Below are positions 18,834 through 26,389 of a stretch of DNA of 64,000 nucleotides, one piece after another. The DNA is from Lachnospiraceae bacterium. GTDB lineage: Bacteria > Bacillota > Clostridia > Lachnospirales > Lachnospiraceae. Every line of letters starts with the position of its first letter. Positions within the stretch are counted from its first letter, which is position 1. Where the stretch lies: NCBI GenBank assembly GCA_017427685.1, contig JAFRSH010000014.1:78916-142915 (forward strand), given 5' to 3'. The notes under the pieces are model-generated. The model saw only the letters and a program-made list of their open reading frames with translations, was not told the origin of the DNA and searched no databases. A program made the translations under genes and the position numbers.

Positions 18834-20129
18834 GTGCTGCCAAGAAAACAGTATGTTGAGGAATTAATAAGATTAAAGAATAACGGAAGGATCAAGATCA
18901 TTACCGGTCTGAGGCGAAGCGGTAAATCGGTCCTTCTTTTTGAGCTGTTTCGGGAGCATCTGCTGAACGAAGGAGTTCTTCCCGAACAGATCATCGGCGT
19001 GCAGCTGGACGACCTGAGTAACATTAAATACAGGAATCCGATTGAACTTGATAAACATATCAGGGAACAAATATCTGACGAGACAAAACAATTTTATATA
19101 TTTGTAGATGAAATACAGTTGGTTTCGGAAATCCGGAATCCTTATCTGGATGACCCGGAAGCAAAGATCACATTTGTGGATGTTGTCTTGGGACTGATGA
19201 AGATAAAAAATGCTGATGTTTATGTGATAGGAAGCAATTCAAAGATGCTTTCGTCGGACATTCTTACCCAATTCAGGGATAGGGGGGATGAAGTCAGGGT
19301 ATTCCCTCTTTCTTATGCAGAGTTTTATGATGCCTATGAAGGGGACAAAAGGGAAGCTTGGCAGGAGTACTATACTTACGGCGGAATGCCTATGCTCACG
19401 GGGCTCGACACTCACGAACGAAAGAGTAAATATCTTCAAGATCTGTTCAAGCGTACTTATCTGAGGGATGTCATTGAAAGAAACCGTATTAAGAATGACA
19501 CTGAACTATTGGATATATTGCTTGATGTTCTGGCATCGGGGATTGGATCTTTGACCAATCCGAGCAAATTGTCAAATACCTTTTTGAGTGAAAGAAAAAT
19601 AGCACTTGCGCCCGATACCATTGATAAGTATTTGGGGTATTTCGAGGATTCTTATCTTATCAAAAAGGCACTTCGATATGATGTGAAAGGCCGGAAGTAT
19701 ATAAAGACTCCTTCAAAGTATTATTACTCAGACCCGGGGCTCAGAAATGCCAGACTTGGTTTCAGGCAGATTGAGGAAACCTACCTGATGGAAAACGTCC
19801 TTTATAATGATCTGATCCGCCGCGGCTTTGACGTGGATGTCGGAGTTGTGGAAATTGCAACCACGGAAGGCGGGAAAAAAGAGCGTAAGCAGCTTGAGGT
19901 TGATTTTGTTGTGAACAGAGGAAATGACAGGTACTATGTTCAGTCGGCTCTCAGCATTGCCGATCCTGAAAAGAAAAAACAGGAAACAGCATCATTACTC
20001 AGGATTCCCGATTCGTTTAAAAAAGTAGTTGTTGTCAGGGATTACCTGAAGCCGTGGAAGGATGACCACGGAATTCAGTATGTGGGGATTGAACACTTCC
20101 TCAGAGATGAGAATATACTTACGGGTTGA
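18834..20129 (+). CDS. AAA_14/DUF4143-family ATPase
   Basis: The 431-residue protein begins with GTG 14 bp after the start of the CGGAGGG ribosome site. The N-terminal AAA domain has a Walker A motif ITGLRRSGKSVLL (about residues 23-35) and a Walker B-like YIFVDEIQL (about 91-99), followed by VIGSNSKML. The C-terminal DUF4143 region (about 190-400) has YGGMPML, RTYLRDVIERN and a PD-(D/E)XK-like strand QLEVDFVVNRG. Such ATPases are common in gut Firmicutes and Bacteroidetes; their function is not established, and links to defence or toxin systems are only suggested. A decayed relative of a similar ATPase family lies just downstream. Confidence 0.88.
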   Translation: MLPRKQYVEELIRLKNNGRIKIITGLRRSGKSVLLFELFREHLLNEGVLPEQIIGVQLDDLSNIKYRNPIELDKHIREQISDETKQFYIFVDEIQLVSEIRNPYLDDPEAKITFVDVVLGLMKIKNADVYVIGSNSKMLSSDILTQFRDRGDEVRVFPLSYAEFYDAYEGDKREAWQEYYTYGGMPMLTGLDTHERKSKYLQDLFKRTYLRDVIERNRIKNDTELLDILLDVLASGIGSLTNPSKLSNTFLSERKIALAPDTIDKYLGYFEDSYLIKKALRYDVKGRKYIKTPSKYYYSDPGLRNARLGFRQIEETYLMENVLYNDLIRRGFDVDVGVVEIATTEGGKKERKQLEVDFVVNRGNDRYYVQSALSIADPEKKKQETASLLRIPDSFKKVVVVRDYLKPWKDDHGIQYVGIEHFLRDENILTG

Positions 20130-20148
20130 TGGTCCTCCCCTCCTTTTT

Positions 20149-20231
20149 TGCAAAAGTGATAGGACTTTTTGTAAAACACCTGCAAAAATGGCAGGACTTT
20201 TGGTGAAATAATTGCAAAAGTGGCAGTACTT
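20149..20231. repeat. three imperfect tandem repeats with exact 32-bp period
   Basis: Copies begin at 20149, 20181 and 20213 (the last is truncated). The shared core is TGCAAAAGTGGCAGGACTTT, with a variable tail. There is no spacer, so this is not a CRISPR array. It could be an iteron-like binding array or slipped-strand duplication. Confidence 0.8.
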
Positions 20232-20369
20232 ATAAGCATTAAAAAAAGCGTTTGTGGGCGTGCTCGGAGACGCAACCGTTACGGAGAAGAGCGAGTATAC
20301 TTTTGCTGCAGTGGGCGGTAATAGTGATGAAAATTCGCTTTGCGGCGGAATATAAGCATAAAACAATGC

Positions 20370-20416
20370 GATAATCCGCCGTGAAGCGCAAAAAAAACGT
20401 TTGACGGCAGATTATC
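20370..20416. promoter_or_regulatory. 13-bp inverted repeat overlapping a possible promoter
   Basis: GATAATCCGCCGT (20370-20382) and ACGGCAGATTATC (20404-20416) match at 12 of 13 positions. The right arm overlaps TTGACG (20401-20406), which is 17 bp from TGTAAT (20424-20429). This fits an operator over the promoter of the decayed ATPase gene. Confidence 0.4.
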
Positions 20417-20483
20417 GTGTAGTTGTAATAATTTTAGACGATCGTTTTGAGCATACAGATTTAAATGATTGAAAGGATAATAG

Positions 20484-21273
20484 ATGGTAGGAAGAGAAAA
20501 AGAAGTTGCGGAACTGATAGAGAGATATGAACGAAATGAAGCCCAGTTTGTAGCTGTGTCTGGAATATGATCGTTTATTCGCATCTGTTTTTACAAATCC
20601 CGATATGATGAAAGAGATCATAAAGGCACTAAAGACAAGGAGTATGGGATATACCAGAAAAGAAATATCCGGCATGACCGGATATAAAGAAGGAGGCGGC
20701 CTGTCTGAAGCGCTGAATGCCTTGATCGTAAGTGACTTTATCATAAAGTACACACCTTTTGGCTTTGGTAAAAGAGAATTGTATTATAAACTGATCGATC
20801 CATTCTGTATTTTTTATCTTGACTTTATAGAGAAAAAAGATGCTATGCCGGAAACGTTTTGGCTGGCGAATGTCACATCGCAATCCATAGTTACGTGGAG
20901 AGGGTACGCGTTTGAAAATGTATGTCTAAATCATATTGGGGAGATCAAGAAAACGCTCGGAATAAGCGGTATAAGTACTACTCAATCGGCTTGGACCAAA
21001 ATGGGAGATGATTATAAAGGCACACAGATAGATATGATCATTTCGCGCAGAGACAATATAGTGAATATGTGCGAGATGAAGTATTACGGTGAGAAATTCA
21101 CCGTGGATAAAGAATACGATGCCGTATTACGTCACAGGAAGAGCCTGCTCAGTGAAATGATTCCAAAAAAGAGTGCGGTTCACAGCACATTGATCACCAC
21201 ATTCGGTATTAAAAACAATGAATACAGATGGAGCTTCGATAATGTTATCACGATGGATGATCTTTTTGGTTGA
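20484..21273 (+). pseudogene. decayed archaeal-type AAA ATPase (DUF234 family), internal deletion plus frameshift
   Basis: The first 28 codons from ATG 20484 encode MVGREKEVAELIERYERN and then FVAVSG, the typical N-terminus of this family just before the Walker A loop, and end in a stop at 20568-20570. A second frame starts abruptly at about 20566 with YDRLFASVFTNPDMMKE and continues to 21273 with the family's winged-helix part (MTGYKEGGGLSEALNAL) and the DUF234 nuclease-like end. Walker A, Walker B and about 200 residues in between are missing, and the two halves are out of frame. The 3' half has an ATG at 20605 that could still be translated, but the ATPase is dead. Confidence 0.85.
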
Positions 21274-21286
21274 AAGAGTTTGCAAT

Positions 21287-21318
21287 CAAGTACGGTACTC
21301 TCATAAAACTTGTTTTTT
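21287..21318 (+). terminator. weak possible terminator after the ATPase pseudogene
   Basis: CAAGT (21287-21291) can pair with ACTTG (21308-21312) ahead of TTTTTT. The stem is short and the loop large. Confidence 0.35.
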
Positions 21319-21359
21319 GCTTTTTCAAAAATTTTTTGCTATACTTATCACAAAAGGTG

Positions 21360-21388
21360 TTGACATCAAAGTAACGCAATGCTAGTAT
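21360..21388 (+). promoter_or_regulatory. sigma-A promoter of the dapAB operon
   Basis: A consensus TTGACA (21360-21365) is followed after exactly 17 bp by TAGTAT (21383-21388). Predicted transcription would begin near 21395, at the 5' edge of the riboswitch. Confidence 0.85.
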
Positions 21389-21395
21389 GTATGAA

Positions 21396-21620
21396 AATTG
21401 GTAGAGGCGCATCGATTAAAAGTAAGCTGCCTGATGTTGCAGGACAGGTGATGACAGCTGAAAGGATGAGATGCCGAAATTGTGTTTCCGCCTGCCGGGT
21501 GCACAGTTGGTTGTGAGGTTAAGAGCCGCATGACTGTCATCAAACCGGGAACCGGACTCTTGAGGACGGTTTCGGGTGAGTCGGGGATTCGTTCTTCGAT
21601 GATGGAGCGCTACTTTAAAT
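21396..21620 (+). ncRNA. lysine riboswitch (L-box)
   Basis: The region carries the conserved lysine-aptamer blocks: GGTAGAGGCGC at 21400, AGTAAGCTGCC at 21421, the GATGACAGCTGAAAGGATG block, GATGCCGAAAT, CATGACTGTCATC near 21530, and the closing GGAGCGCTACTT near 21604. P1 can form between GTAG (21401-21404) and CTAC (21610-21613). It lies between a consensus promoter and an intrinsic terminator directly before dapA, so lysine binding should favour termination and lower synthesis of the diaminopimelate-pathway enzymes. Assigned from conserved motifs, not from a covariance search. Confidence 0.92.
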
Positions 21621-21666
21621 CCGTAACACCGGGTCTAATTATGTTAGCATATGTTCCTTTTTGATG

Positions 21667-21689
21667 ACTCCCTACCGGGAGTTCTTTTT
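21667..21689 (+). terminator. riboswitch-controlled terminator before dapA
   Basis: ACTCCC (21667-21672), loop TACC, GGGAGT (21677-21682), then TCTTTTTA. It sits 33 bp before the dapA start and is the expression platform of the lysine riboswitch. Confidence 0.9.
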
Positions 21690-21721
21690 ATTTATTATTT
21701 CATTCAAAAGGAGATTTTATT

Positions 21722-22618
21722 ATGAGCAGGAAACCAATCTTCACAGGATCTGCAGTTGCGATCATCACACCCATGAATGCCGACGGGTCGATCAACTACG
21801 ACGAGTTCAAGAGGATCATCGACGACCAGATCGCAGGCGGGACAGACGCTATCGTTGTCTGCGGAACTACAGGCGAGGCATCGACCATGACTCACGAAGA
21901 GCACATCGAGACCATCAGAGTGTGCTGCGAGCATGTAAACCACCGTGTGCCCGTTATCGCAGGAACAGGCTCGAACTGCACGGCAACAGCCATTTATCTT
22001 TCTCAGGAGGCGCAGAAGGCAGGCGCAGACGCGGTTCTTCTTGTATCACCTTACTACAACAAGGCTACACAGGCCGGTCTTATCAAGCACTTCGGCGACA
22101 CTGCAGCCAGCATAAACATTCCGGTCATCCTTTACAATATCCCGAGCAGAACGGGCGTGAACATCCTTCCCGAAACCGTCAAGAAGCTTGTTGACACATA
22201 CGACAACATCGTTGCTATCAAGGACGCTACGGGCAACGTCGGCCAGACAGCCACCATGGCAGCGCTTTGCGGAGACAAGCTCGACATCTACTCAGGCGAT
22301 GACAACATGATCACACCCATCCTTGCACTCGGCGGAAAGGGCGTTATCTCCGTTCTTTCGCACCTTGCACCCAAGGATACGCATGACATCGTTGACAAGT
22401 TCTTAAGCGGCAAGGTACAGGAAAGCATCGACCTTCAGCTTCGTTACATCCCGCTCATCGCCGATCTCTTCTGCGAGGTTAATCCTATCCCCGTTAAGAC
22501 GGCTATGGGCATGCTCGGCTACAATGTAGGCCCCACAAGAAGCCCTCTTACACCCATGGAAGCAGCTCATGCGGAGAACATGAAGAACGAGCTTAAAAAA
22601 CTTGGGATTCTTAAATAA
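21722..22618 (+). CDS. dapA: 4-hydroxy-tetrahydrodipicolinate synthase
   Basis: The 298-residue cytoplasmic enzyme condenses pyruvate with aspartate semialdehyde, the first step committed to diaminopimelate and lysine. Conserved features are VVCGTTGEASTMTHEEH (about 43-59), VSPYYNKATQAGL (about 110-122) and the Schiff-base Lys167 in IVAIKDATGN. Length matches the family. The ribosome site AAGGAG precedes the ATG. It follows a lysine riboswitch and terminator and is followed 121 bp later by dapB, so lysine feedback probably controls both. Confidence 0.97.
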   Translation: MSRKPIFTGSAVAIITPMNADGSINYDEFKRIIDDQIAGGTDAIVVCGTTGEASTMTHEEHIETIRVCCEHVNHRVPVIAGTGSNCTATAIYLSQEAQKAGADAVLLVSPYYNKATQAGLIKHFGDTAASINIPVILYNIPSRTGVNILPETVKKLVDTYDNIVAIKDATGNVGQTATMAALCGDKLDIYSGDDNMITPILALGGKGVISVLSHLAPKDTHDIVDKFLSGKVQESIDLQLRYIPLIADLFCEVNPIPVKTAMGMLGYNVGPTRSPLTPMEAAHAENMKNELKKLGILK

Positions 22619-22739
22619 CACGAGCGAATAGTGAACTTTTTGTAAGTTCTACTGAGGTAGAACGAGCTGTGAGACACAGGTGGTCCGGCATATACAAAAG
22701 CCGGAAAATCGTGGTTTAAACATTTAGAGAGGTAGCAAC

Positions 22740-23492
22740 ATGACAGATATATTATTCTGCGGATGGAGCGGAAGAATGGGCAAGATGGTTGCCTCCGTTC
22801 TTGAGGAAGACAGCGATGCGCGCATCGTCGGAGGTATCGACCTGGTGAGAGGCGAGGCTGCTTTTCCCACATATACGTGGGAGGACAAGATCGATGTTAA
22901 GGCTGACGTCCTGATCGACTTCTCGTCCCCGAAGGCACTCGACGACATTATCAAGCTCACCACTGAGACAGGGATGCCCGCAGTTCTTTGCGGCACCGGC
23001 TACAGCGACGAGCAAATCAAGAAGATAGAAGCGCTCTCGACCAAGGTTGCGGTGCTTCGCTCCGGCAACATGTCGCTCGGTATCAACACGCTCATGAAGC
23101 TCGTCAGGGATGCAGCAAGGATCCTTGCCGGCAGTGGCTACGACATCGAGATCACCGAGGCACATCACCGCAACAAGCTCGATGCTCCTTCGGGTACAGC
23201 GCTTATGCTGGCAAAGGCGGCGTGCGAAGGCGCAGGCAGGGAGTTTAGGAACAACTACGGCCGTTCTGAGCGCCGTGAGATCCGTCCCACAGACGAGATC
23301 GGTATCTCGAGTATCAGAGGCGGCAGCATCGTCGGAGAGCACGACGTGATCTTCGCCGGACTCGACGAAGTCATCGAGATCAAGCACACGGCATATTCGA
23401 GAGCAGTGTTCGCAAAGGGCGCCGTTCAGGCCGCTAAGTTCCTGAAGGGCAAGACGGCCGGGATGTACTCGATGACGGATGTTATAGGATGA
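22740..23492 (+). CDS. dapB: 4-hydroxy-tetrahydrodipicolinate reductase
   Basis: This 250-residue NAD(P)H-dependent enzyme reduces the DapA product to tetrahydrodipicolinate. The N-terminal Rossmann motif is atypically written FCGWSGRMGKMV (residues 6-17). The substrate loop is EAHHRNKLDAPSGTA (about residues 140-154), with the catalytic His and Lys. GAGAGG precedes the start. It is last in the riboswitch-controlled dapAB unit, closed by a strong terminator 24 bp downstream. Confidence 0.96.
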   Translation: MTDILFCGWSGRMGKMVASVLEEDSDARIVGGIDLVRGEAAFPTYTWEDKIDVKADVLIDFSSPKALDDIIKLTTETGMPAVLCGTGYSDEQIKKIEALSTKVAVLRSGNMSLGINTLMKLVRDAARILAGSGYDIEITEAHHRNKLDAPSGTALMLAKAACEGAGREFRNNYGRSERREIRPTDEIGISSIRGGSIVGEHDVIFAGLDEVIEIKHTAYSRAVFAKGAVQAAKFLKGKTAGMYSMTDVIG

Positions 23493-23516
23493 AGTAATCT
23501 ATTCAGGAAGCTATAA

Positions 23517-23549
23517 AATAGGAGAGCTGCAATCTCTCCTATTTTTTTT
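23517..23549 (+). terminator. intrinsic terminator of the dapAB operon
   Basis: AATAGGAGAG (23517-23526) and CTCTCCTATT (23534-23543) form a perfect 10-bp stem followed by further T residues. Confidence 0.95.
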
Positions 23550-23568
23550 GACAGGTGCTGTTATGGTT

Positions 23569-23654
23569 GATGTTTTTTTGAGAACATCTTGTTTGGACCA
23601 AAAGGCCTATTGCATTCCCTTAGTGAATTGCGGAGGCTCGAGAAATCGATAGCA
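23569..23654 (+). other. multi-hairpin leader element, copy upstream of the tyrosine phosphatase
   Basis: Successive short hairpins are visible: GATGTT/AACATC (23569-23588), GGACC/GGCCT around AAAA (23595-23608), ATTCCC/GTGAAT around TTA (23614-23628), and a stem around GAAA (about 23636-23653). Order, loop sequences and the ATTCCCTT and GAAATC words match the element at 47298-47387 before the AraC gene. Function unknown. Confidence 0.5.
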
Positions 23655-23689
23655 TTTAGAAAAACGTTGCAAAAGAGGAGAATAGAGGA

Positions 23690-24511
23690 TTGAGCATAGG
23701 ATCAGAGTATATAAACGTTAGCACGAAAATTGATGTTCTTAGTTTCAATAATACGCGTGACTTGGGCGGGATGAAGAACGCAGACGGGTGCCGCATCGTA
23801 AAGAATAAACTTATCCGCAGCGGTAATCTGCACAGCGCGACGGAGAGCGACATCAAGTTCCTCTCCGAAAATGTCGACTGCATTGTGGATCTTCGTACCG
23901 ATACGGAGTGCGGCGGAATGCCCGACCCTGAGGTCGCGGGGGCGAAGAATGTTCATCTCTCCATCCTTCCGAGTCTTACGGCGGGCGTTTCGCGCGATAA
24001 GAAGTCGGACGACGAGGCGTTCTTTAAACTTAAGGACGATCCCGACGGCGCCGGAAGGTACATGGCGCGTATCTACGACAGCTTTGTGACAAATGAGTTC
24101 TCGGTCGGTCAGTACCGCCGCTTTATCGACATCCTGCTTGAACCGCGTACAGGTGCGATCCTCTGGCACTGCACGGTCGGCAAGGACCGCACGGGAGTTG
24201 GGGCTGTTATTATCGAGCATATACTCGGGATCACGAAGGAAGACATCATAAGCGACTATCTGCTCACGAACGAGTACATCAGGGATGAGCAGATGAAGAT
24301 GGTCGAGGCTGTTGGCTTCAAGACCGGCGGAAAAGTCGATGAAAAGCAGCGAAGAGCTTTCGACTGGCTCTTCGGAGCGCATAAAGAGTACATAGATTCC
24401 CTCTACCGCAAGGCCGAGGAGCTTTACGGCAGCTTTGACGGATTTCTCGCAAAAGCCCTCGGTGTAACGGAGGGGGAAAGGGAGAAGCTGAAGGGGATGT
24501 ATCTGGAGTGA
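23690..24511 (+). CDS. tyrosine-protein phosphatase (Y_phosphatase3 type)
   Basis: The 273-residue protein has the C(X)5R phosphatase signature HCTVGKDRTGVG with nucleophile Cys161 and Arg167. The N-terminal NNTRDLGGMKNADG, DLRTDTE and C-terminal helical region fit the bacterial LipA/Y_phosphatase3 family, which dephosphorylates phosphotyrosine (sometimes phosphoserine or phosphoinositides). The TTG start at 23690 follows a GAGGAG site and is the earliest supported start. There is no signal peptide. It stands alone behind the multi-hairpin leader. The target is unknown. Confidence 0.88.
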   Translation: MSIGSEYINVSTKIDVLSFNNTRDLGGMKNADGCRIVKNKLIRSGNLHSATESDIKFLSENVDCIVDLRTDTECGGMPDPEVAGAKNVHLSILPSLTAGVSRDKKSDDEAFFKLKDDPDGAGRYMARIYDSFVTNEFSVGQYRRFIDILLEPRTGAILWHCTVGKDRTGVGAVIIEHILGITKEDIISDYLLTNEYIRDEQMKMVEAVGFKTGGKVDEKQRRAFDWLFGAHKEYIDSLYRKAEELYGSFDGFLAKALGVTEGEREKLKGMYLE

Positions 24512-24522
24512 AAAATTTCGGG

Positions 24523-24543
24523 GATGGTCCCTAGGGGACCATC
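24523..24543. repeat. dispersed GGTCCC palindrome, copy 3
   Basis: GATGGTCCC (24523-24531) and GGGACCATC (24535-24543) form a perfect 9-bp inverted repeat around TAG, 12 bp after the phosphatase stop. This is the best-preserved copy. Confidence 0.75.
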
Positions 24544-24563
24544 TATATGGCCATCTACACCAC

Positions 24564-24592
24564 TTGAAAAATTAGCCAATTTGAGATATAAT
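24564..24592 (+). promoter_or_regulatory. sigma-A promoter of the toxin-antitoxin operon
   Basis: TTGAAA (24564-24569), 17 bp, TATAAT (24587-24592). Confidence 0.85.
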
Positions 24593-24604
24593 AAAATTAG
24601 CTAA
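24568..24604. promoter_or_regulatory. candidate antitoxin operator: direct repeats around the -10 box
   Basis: AAAATTAGCCAA (24568-24579) and AAAATTAGCTAA (24593-24604) differ at one base and start 25 bp apart, flanking the -10 element; TTAGCTAA in the second is itself palindromic. Phd/YefM antitoxins autorepress at such sites. The assignment is inference. Confidence 0.5.
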
Positions 24605-24623
24605 CATAAAGCGAGGTGATTAC

Positions 24624-24872
24624 ATGGTTGCAACTGTTACAACTGCTTCCGCTACAGAGATGCAGAATAATTTCGGACGTTATCTTTCTCTTGTTCAAGG
24701 AGGAAGCGAAGTTATCATTACACGAAACGGAAAGGAAATCGGTCGTTTTGTACCAAGGGATGCAGCAGTATCTTATCTTACCGATTCGCTTACAGGCATA
24801 TTGAAAGGAAATGATACTGCAGATAATGCCAGAGAGGAAAGGCTGAGGGAGAAGTATGCGATTACTGATTGA
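24624..24872 (+). CDS. type II antitoxin, Phd/YefM family
   Basis: The 82-residue protein matches the Phd/YefM layout: an N-terminal DNA-binding fold with TASATEMQNNFGRYLSLV and the VIITRNGKEIGRFVPR strand-turn (residues 8-50), then an acidic toxin-binding tail (NAREERLREKYAI). GCGAGGTG precedes the ATG. It overlaps the downstream toxin gene by 17 bp, the usual translational coupling. It should neutralise the PIN toxin and repress its own promoter. Confidence 0.9.
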   Translation: MVATVTTASATEMQNNFGRYLSLVQGGSEVIITRNGKEIGRFVPRDAAVSYLTDSLTGILKGNDTADNAREERLREKYAITD

Positions 24873-25263
24873 CGGGAATATCGTTCTGGACGTTCTTCAA
24901 AAGCGTGAGCCACATTACTCCGATTCTGCCAAGATATGGAAGTTGTGTGAGACCGATATGACGGAAGGGTATGTTTCGGCACTCACCTTTGCAAATCTGG
25001 TGTATGTCATGCGTAAAGAGCTTGATGCTGATAAAATATCTGAAGTTCTTCAAAAACTGTCTCTGATATTTCACTTTGAGGATTTAAAGGAATCGGACTT
25101 AAAGAACGCGGCTGAGAAAAAATGGGATGATTTTGAGGACGCAGTCCAAGCAGTCACGGCTAAAAGGATAAAGGCGGACTATATCATCACAAGGAATGTT
25201 CGTGATTATACAAGCAGTAAAGTGATGGCACTTACGCCGACAGAACTATTAGCAAGATTATAG
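24856..25263 (+). CDS. PIN-domain toxin, VapC-like ribonuclease
   Basis: The 135-residue protein is a complete PIN domain. The first acidic residue is in LLIDGNIVLDVL (Asp6), a central segment runs ALTFANLVYVMRK, and the C-terminal acidic cluster lies in WDDFEDAVQA and ADYIITRNVRDY. These would bind Mg2+ for RNA cleavage. GAGGGAG within the antitoxin gene precedes the ATG. The pairing with a Phd-type rather than VapB/AbrB-type antitoxin is a known combination. The RNA target is unknown. Confidence 0.9.
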   Translation: MRLLIDGNIVLDVLQKREPHYSDSAKIWKLCETDMTEGYVSALTFANLVYVMRKELDADKISEVLQKLSLIFHFEDLKESDLKNAAEKKWDDFEDAVQAVTAKRIKADYIITRNVRDYTSSKVMALTPTELLARL

Positions 25264-25282
25264 GAATATAATTGATAATAGA

Positions 25283-25299
25283 TGGTCCCCTAGGGACCA
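25283..25299. repeat. dispersed GGTCCC palindrome, copy 4
   Basis: TGGTCCC and GGGACCA form a perfect 7-bp inverted repeat around CTA, between the convergent vapC-like and dusB genes. Confidence 0.7.
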
Positions 25300-25307
25300 C
25301 ACAGTGA

Positions 25308-26261
25308 TCAGTTATCATATCTGTCGAGTATAGAGAACACCTCTTCCATAGACTCGCACGTGTTTATTGTCCTTCGCAGAGCAGCGCTTCCGGGAAGGCC
25401 GGCAGTGTAGCATGACATGTGCGTGCGCATCTCGCGGACTGCGGTCAGCGCACCTTTATGATCGGTGAGCATTTGGTAGTGGCGCTTGATCATCGCGAAT
25501 ATCTCATGAACCGGGGGCTTCTCCTCTATAACGCCTGTATAGAGAAATGTCTTGATGCGGTGAAAGATCCAGGGGTTACCCTGTGCGGCACGCGCGATCA
25601 TTACGGCGTCGCAGCCTGTCTCTTCAAACATGCGTTTTGCGTCTTCGGGGGTCTTGATGTCACCGTTACCGATGACCGGTATCCCGACGGCTTGTTTGAC
25701 ATTTCCGATAATACCCCAATCCGCAGTACCGTGGTAGTACTGCTCGCGGGTTCTGCCGTGAACCGTCAGTGCGTCGGCTCCGTTTGCCTCAAGCACTTTG
25801 GCAAATTCGACAGCGTTCAGGCAGTTGCTATCGAAGCCTTTTCTGAACTTTACCGTAACGGGTTTCTTCGTGGCACCCTTTACGGCCTTTACGATCTCGC
25901 CCGCAAGGGCGGGATTTTTCATGAGAGCGCTTCCCTCGCCGTTATTTACGACTTTCGGTACGGGGCACCCCATGTTTATGTCATAAATGTCGAACGGCAG
26001 TCCTTCAAGCTTTGCGGCTATCTCCGCCATGATCTCAGGGTCGCTGCCGAAGAGCTGCAGGGCTATCGGATGCTCCGCGGGGTCGCTTTCAAGCAGTAAA
26101 TTTGAGCCGGGACTGTTGTAGTGGATGCCCTTGGCACTCACCATCTCGGTGACCATAAAGTCGGCGCCCTGCTCTTTGCAAAGGAGCCTGAACGGCATGT
26201 CCGTGAACCCTGCCATCGGGCCGAGAGCAAGTCGGCCGATCTCAATGTTTCCTATTCTCAA
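25308..26261 (-). CDS. dusB: tRNA-dihydrouridine synthase
   Basis: The 317-residue FMN enzyme reduces specific uridines of tRNA. It has the TIM-barrel signatures LGPMAGFTDMPFR (13-25) and INMGCPVPKVVNNGEGSAL with catalytic Cys99, the HGRTREQYYHGTADW block and VIGNGDI for FMN binding. The TTG start at 26261 follows AAGGA at good spacing and gives MRIGNIEIG, the usual N-terminus for this family. It lies downstream of coaX on the minus strand, probably the last gene of a three-gene unit. Confidence 0.95.
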   Translation of the reverse strand: MRIGNIEIGRLALGPMAGFTDMPFRLLCKEQGADFMVTEMVSAKGIHYNSPGSNLLLESDPAEHPIALQLFGSDPEIMAEIAAKLEGLPFDIYDINMGCPVPKVVNNGEGSALMKNPALAGEIVKAVKGATKKPVTVKFRKGFDSNCLNAVEFAKVLEANGADALTVHGRTREQYYHGTADWGIIGNVKQAVGIPVIGNGDIKTPEDAKRMFEETGCDAVMIARAAQGNPWIFHRIKTFLYTGVIEEKPPVHEIFAMIKRHYQMLTDHKGALTAVREMRTHMSCYTAGLPGSAALRRTINTCESMEEVFSILDRYDN

Positions 26262-26389
26262 GAGTTTTTCCTTACGTAAGTATTATGATGATTATCTGGG
26301 CATTCTCGTGTAATGCGATTCTGAATTATCAGGGTGACACAATGAGGTATTTCGTTTTGCATCGGTTCCTCATTGATTAGGCATGTGCA

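Larger units (their letters stand above)
20130..20483. other. 354-bp intergenic stretch with tandem repeats and an inverted repeat
   Basis: It holds a half-copy of the dispersed palindrome (GATGGTCC at 20128-20135), three 32-bp tandem repeats (20149-20231), an inverted repeat (20370-20416) and a possible promoter (20401-20429). I see no gene in it. Confidence 0.7.

Noticed and set aside
20149..20231. Tandem 32-bp repeats as a CRISPR array
   Set aside because: The repeats are head-to-tail without unique spacers and no cas gene is nearby.
21482..21664. Open frame of 60 codons before dapA
   Set aside because: It lies inside the lysine riboswitch and lacks a ribosome site; the RNA structure explains the sequence.
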